64,000 bases of DNA from Acholoe squamosa (taxonomy: Eukaryota > Annelida > Polychaeta > Phyllodocida > Polynoidae). The translations under genes were made by a program, and so were the position numbers. The notes under the pieces were generated by a model that was not told the DNA's origin, did not search any database, and saw only the letters and a list, made by a program, of their open reading frames with translations. Positions 61,676 to 64,000 of this stretch are shown piece after piece. The stretch covers positions 35,748,002-35,812,001 of the forward strand of contig OX439046.1 in assembly GCA_949317995.1 (NCBI GenBank), in the 5' to 3' direction. The stretch's first letter is position 1. Each line of letters opens with the position of its first letter.

Positions 61676-62310
61676 TGACTTGCATATCTGTCCCTAGGAT
61701 GCATGTTTTTTTTTGTTTTTTTTTACGTTTGCTCATCTTACAAGGTACTCTGTGCCTATTCCTTAAATTGCTAATTGCTCATACTGCCTATCCCTCTTGC
61801 TACCCATCCTTACCTATCCCCCATACACTCTATACAGCTCTCTTACCCATCTCACCTCTCTTACCTACCTATGTCACAACCAACCTTCATTATGATGACC
61901 ATTTCTTAGTCACCCTATCACCTAATATACTGGTTACAGTCCACCTTATTCATACATCTACCTATCATTCATGCTGCATATCTTTCAGTTTACCTATATA
62001 ATGATATGAATGGAGGATAGGCATAATAGAGGATAGGTATATTTTACAAGGCATAGACCTGGGGACAGGTGGAAGAAATTGAACACAAGCTGAGATATGT
62101 ATAGAGAGAGCGAGTTAGATTGACTGAGCTGACATGGTAAGAAAACCATATGGAGAGCATGAGGGATAGGTATTCAAATGGATTGGTAGCAAGGGGGATA
62201 GGTAGCATGTGCAATATCTAGTTTGAGGGATAGGCACAGAGAGTACCTTGTAAGATGAGCAAATGTAAAACAAGAAAACATGGGTGGTAGCGACAGATGG
62301 GCAAGTCAAA
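61676..62310. repeat. Inner inverted repeat of the foldback element
   Basis: 61676-61825 (TGACTTGCATATCTGTC, then GCTCATCTTACAAGGTACTC) pairs with the reverse complement of about 62165-62310. It is the inner continuation of the two arms. The axis lies near 62000. The inner 150-180 bp on each side is more diverged but keeps CCTATCC motifs. Confidence 0.8.
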
Positions 62311-63145
62311 TATGAGGGATATGCAGAGTTGGGGGATAGGTATAATGAAGGATAGGTAGGCTTTATGATAGGCATTGTTAAGGATAGGTAGGATCAAAAT
62401 GATAGACATGATAAGCAATGTAACTGTTAACCATTAGGGCCTAAATAAACAGATGAACAATACAGTTTAAACATGGTGGTCTTAGGGATAGTCACATGAG
62501 GGATAGGTAAAATGAATGATAGGAAGACTGAGGATAGGTATACTATGGGAAACTTGGACCAGAGAAGATTAGCTAAAGTAAGGAGTAAGCTTTAGTATCT
62601 AGGTCTTTTGGGAGATAGCCTTACTTCAAGATGCTTTAGATTTAAGAGATAGGCAGTATGAGTGGTAGGTAGACTAAGGGATAGGCAGTATGTGAGATAG
62701 GCAGAGTAATGCACAGTTAGAATACTTGTCAAGTTGGGAGGTAGGCAGACATTTGGAAATGTGCATTGAGGTACTAACTCTGGTTTACGTGTGTCTATAA
62801 AGACTTCTCATTATTTTGAATATTATTTTTGTACACCTTTAAAATATTTTCTTCATCAAACCTCATTTTCGGGTACTTTTAGTCAATTTCTGAGAATCAT
62901 GATGAAAAATTTGGATTCATCAGGATTTTCTGGTCCAGGTGGTTTCTTCTTCCCCTTTAGTATCACCCTGATAAAGGAATACCACAGCTCCATAAACCAC
63001 CTAATCCTCTACAGAAATCAACAATGAAGACACAGGGGCACCTAGTTTCATGGGCGGGGGTAGAGGGGGGTGGCCTGTCACACTCTACCTATAGACTATG
63101 CTCTCAGTGACCTCTCCTATAGTATAAGCTTCTTGATTCTAGCAT
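62311..63145 (-). repeat. Right arm of foldback element (uninterrupted)
   Basis: Reverse complement of 57530-58356. It joins the inner arm without a break at 62310, giving the empty site for the left-arm insertion. Its outer edge lies about 30 bp from the donor of the candidate exon at 63174. Confidence 0.85.
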
Positions 63146-63173
63146 AATAAAAAGTGACCTTCTGGAAACTCAC

Positions 63174-63399
63174 CTATTATATCTAAGGCTGGTGTGGGTG
63201 TAGGTCTCATTGTTTGGAACATTGCCAGCTGTAAAACATTCTGATAGCCCCACGAATTCCCACGTAATCCAGATTTTAGCTTGGCCCCAATTGAGTTCCT
63301 AGGTCTTCTGGCCTCATAGCCTTGACCATCCTCTTCTGCACTTCCCAATGGGTGGGTGGTATGTATACACACGGAGACAAACAACGAGATGATATGCAT
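63174..63399 (-). CDS. Candidate coding exon, possibly with a signal peptide
   Basis: Minus strand, open for 75 codons from ATG (63399) to ATAATAG|GTGAGT, a strong donor leaving phase 1. The first 21 residues (MHIISLFVSVCIHTTHPLGS, then A) could be a short signal peptide. The rest is polar and basic (EEDGQGYEARRPRNSIGAKL, then SGLRGNSWGYQNVLQLAMFQ) with a dibasic RR. Alternatively the exon starts after TGGGAAGTGCAG at about 63338 and the Met region is intron. The domain is not recognised. A small secreted protein or prohormone is conceivable, but nothing proves it. Confidence 0.35.
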
Positions 63400-64000
63400 G
63401 TAGGTCCGAACGAGAAAAGAAAGCTGTTAACTTTTAACGTTAGGGCACGGAAACTACTAAAATGATTTTGGAACCGTGGAGAACTGCCTCATGGCTAGGT
63501 AATATTTTTCAAAGGGACTATTCTGTTTCAGGGGGAAATTTAGTTGTCTGTACTGGAAAATGCCCAAACAACTCAGCATTTATAATCCCTTCACCACTGA
63601 GAAGAACCGACCATGAACAATGGCGTTTTTACCTCTCGAATATTTCTGAGCCTAAATGGATTTTGTTTTACGTCAGTTTTATTTTGTGTAGTTCTATTTT
63701 GTTTACACTAAACCCATTCTAAATTCTCTCACAATCTATGTAAAATGAAACGTATGCATGTGATTATGAAATAAAACTATGTGCTGGGTATTTGCAAATA
63801 TTCAGGGAATCCTTCATTTAAATACCAGCTTTAATGTCTCTCGTCTGGCCGTGCATGCTAACAATGAATCGCCACACTAAATATGGATGGGCCTTTCATT
63901 TTTCTGTGGTCAGATATTCACCAACACCAAATCTGGGGCGATCTGACAGAAGAAAAATAAGAATTGTGTAAAACCACGCTTAGTTATGCCAAGCAGCCAT
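63400..64000. other. Right edge, no recognised feature
   Basis: The plus frame at 63462-63722 (86 codons) has no known domain. No element ends were seen. Confidence 0.4.

Larger units (their letters stand above)
57530..63145. mobile_element. Long foldback element with CCTATCCCTCAT-motif arms
   Basis: 57530-58356 matches the reverse complement of 62311-63145 along its whole length, with many substitutions and small indels. Outer landmarks: CCCCCCTCTACCCCC, ACTAGGTG, GTTTATGGAGCT, AAAAGTACCCGAAAATGA and CCAAATGTCTGCCTA. Toward the middle both arms are built of variants of CCTATCCCTCAT spaced irregularly. Arms of roughly 0.8 kb (about 1 kb with the inner part) and no coding capacity make it a foldback-type element, comparable in layout to known FB and sea-urchin TU elements. 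The exact tips and target duplication could not be fixed. The left arm is interrupted by the 58362-61670 insertion. Confidence 0.8.

Overview
This is a gene-poor, repeat-rich stretch of an animal nuclear genome. Evidence for a eukaryote: spliced reading frames with GT-AG introns, tRNA-derived retrotransposon sequence, non-LTR retrotransposon fragments, long microsatellites and many short terminal-inverted-repeat (TIR) elements. The mix (PIF/Harbinger with a MADF-protein partner gene, CACTG-ended elements, TTAA elements, CR1/Jockey-like LINEs, long foldback elements) suits a marine invertebrate such as an echinoderm, cephalochordate, mollusc or cnidarian. I cannot fix the species from sequence alone.

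Layout. 0-13.7 kb: intergenic DNA with a cluster of three tRNA-like sequences (1.5-2.0 kb), three TIR elements (6.5-7.2, 8.07-8.54, 9.2-9.55 kb), a triple CRE (TGACGTCA) cluster (9.8 kb) and a SINE (12.5 kb). 13.75-19.7 kb: a complete 5.6-kb PIF/Harbinger DNA transposon bounded by a TTA target duplication, inserted inside an 84-bp tandem repeat. It carries convergent MADF-protein and DDE-transposase genes, each apparently broken by a one-base change in a homopolymer. 20-36 kb: a dense set of short non-autonomous elements (CACTG-ended with subterminal repeats, TTAA-type, hAT-like palindrome, and a CAGGAG..TTAATTCAAAA family) plus one LTR. 36.5-38.7 kb: two minisatellites. 38.9-39.5 kb: a decayed LINE reverse transcriptase. 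43-45.5 kb: a diverged inverted-repeat pair. 48.2-49.8 kb: a TATA promoter-like sequence and a likely first coding exon with a signal peptide. 54.5-57.4 kb: a LINE relic split by a TIR element.

57.5-63.1 kb: the most unusual structure. It is a foldback element with arms of roughly 0.8-1.1 kb that are studded with CCTATCCCTCAT-like motifs. Its left arm is interrupted by a 3.3-kb insertion made almost entirely of two unrelated satellites (38 bp and 21/42 bp). The intact right arm serves as an internal empty site and exposes a likely TATT/TTATT target duplication. A 29-bp perfect-stem hairpin sits at one edge of the insertion.

How the parts work together: the Harbinger transposase and MADF protein would normally act together on the TIRs and subterminal motifs of their own element. 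Most other mobile DNA here is non-autonomous and depends on enzymes encoded elsewhere. Host coding sequence is limited to one good exon (49.7 kb, +) and a few weaker candidates (63.2 kb -, 22.8 kb +, 0.2 kb -). All coordinates and alignments were worked out by eye.
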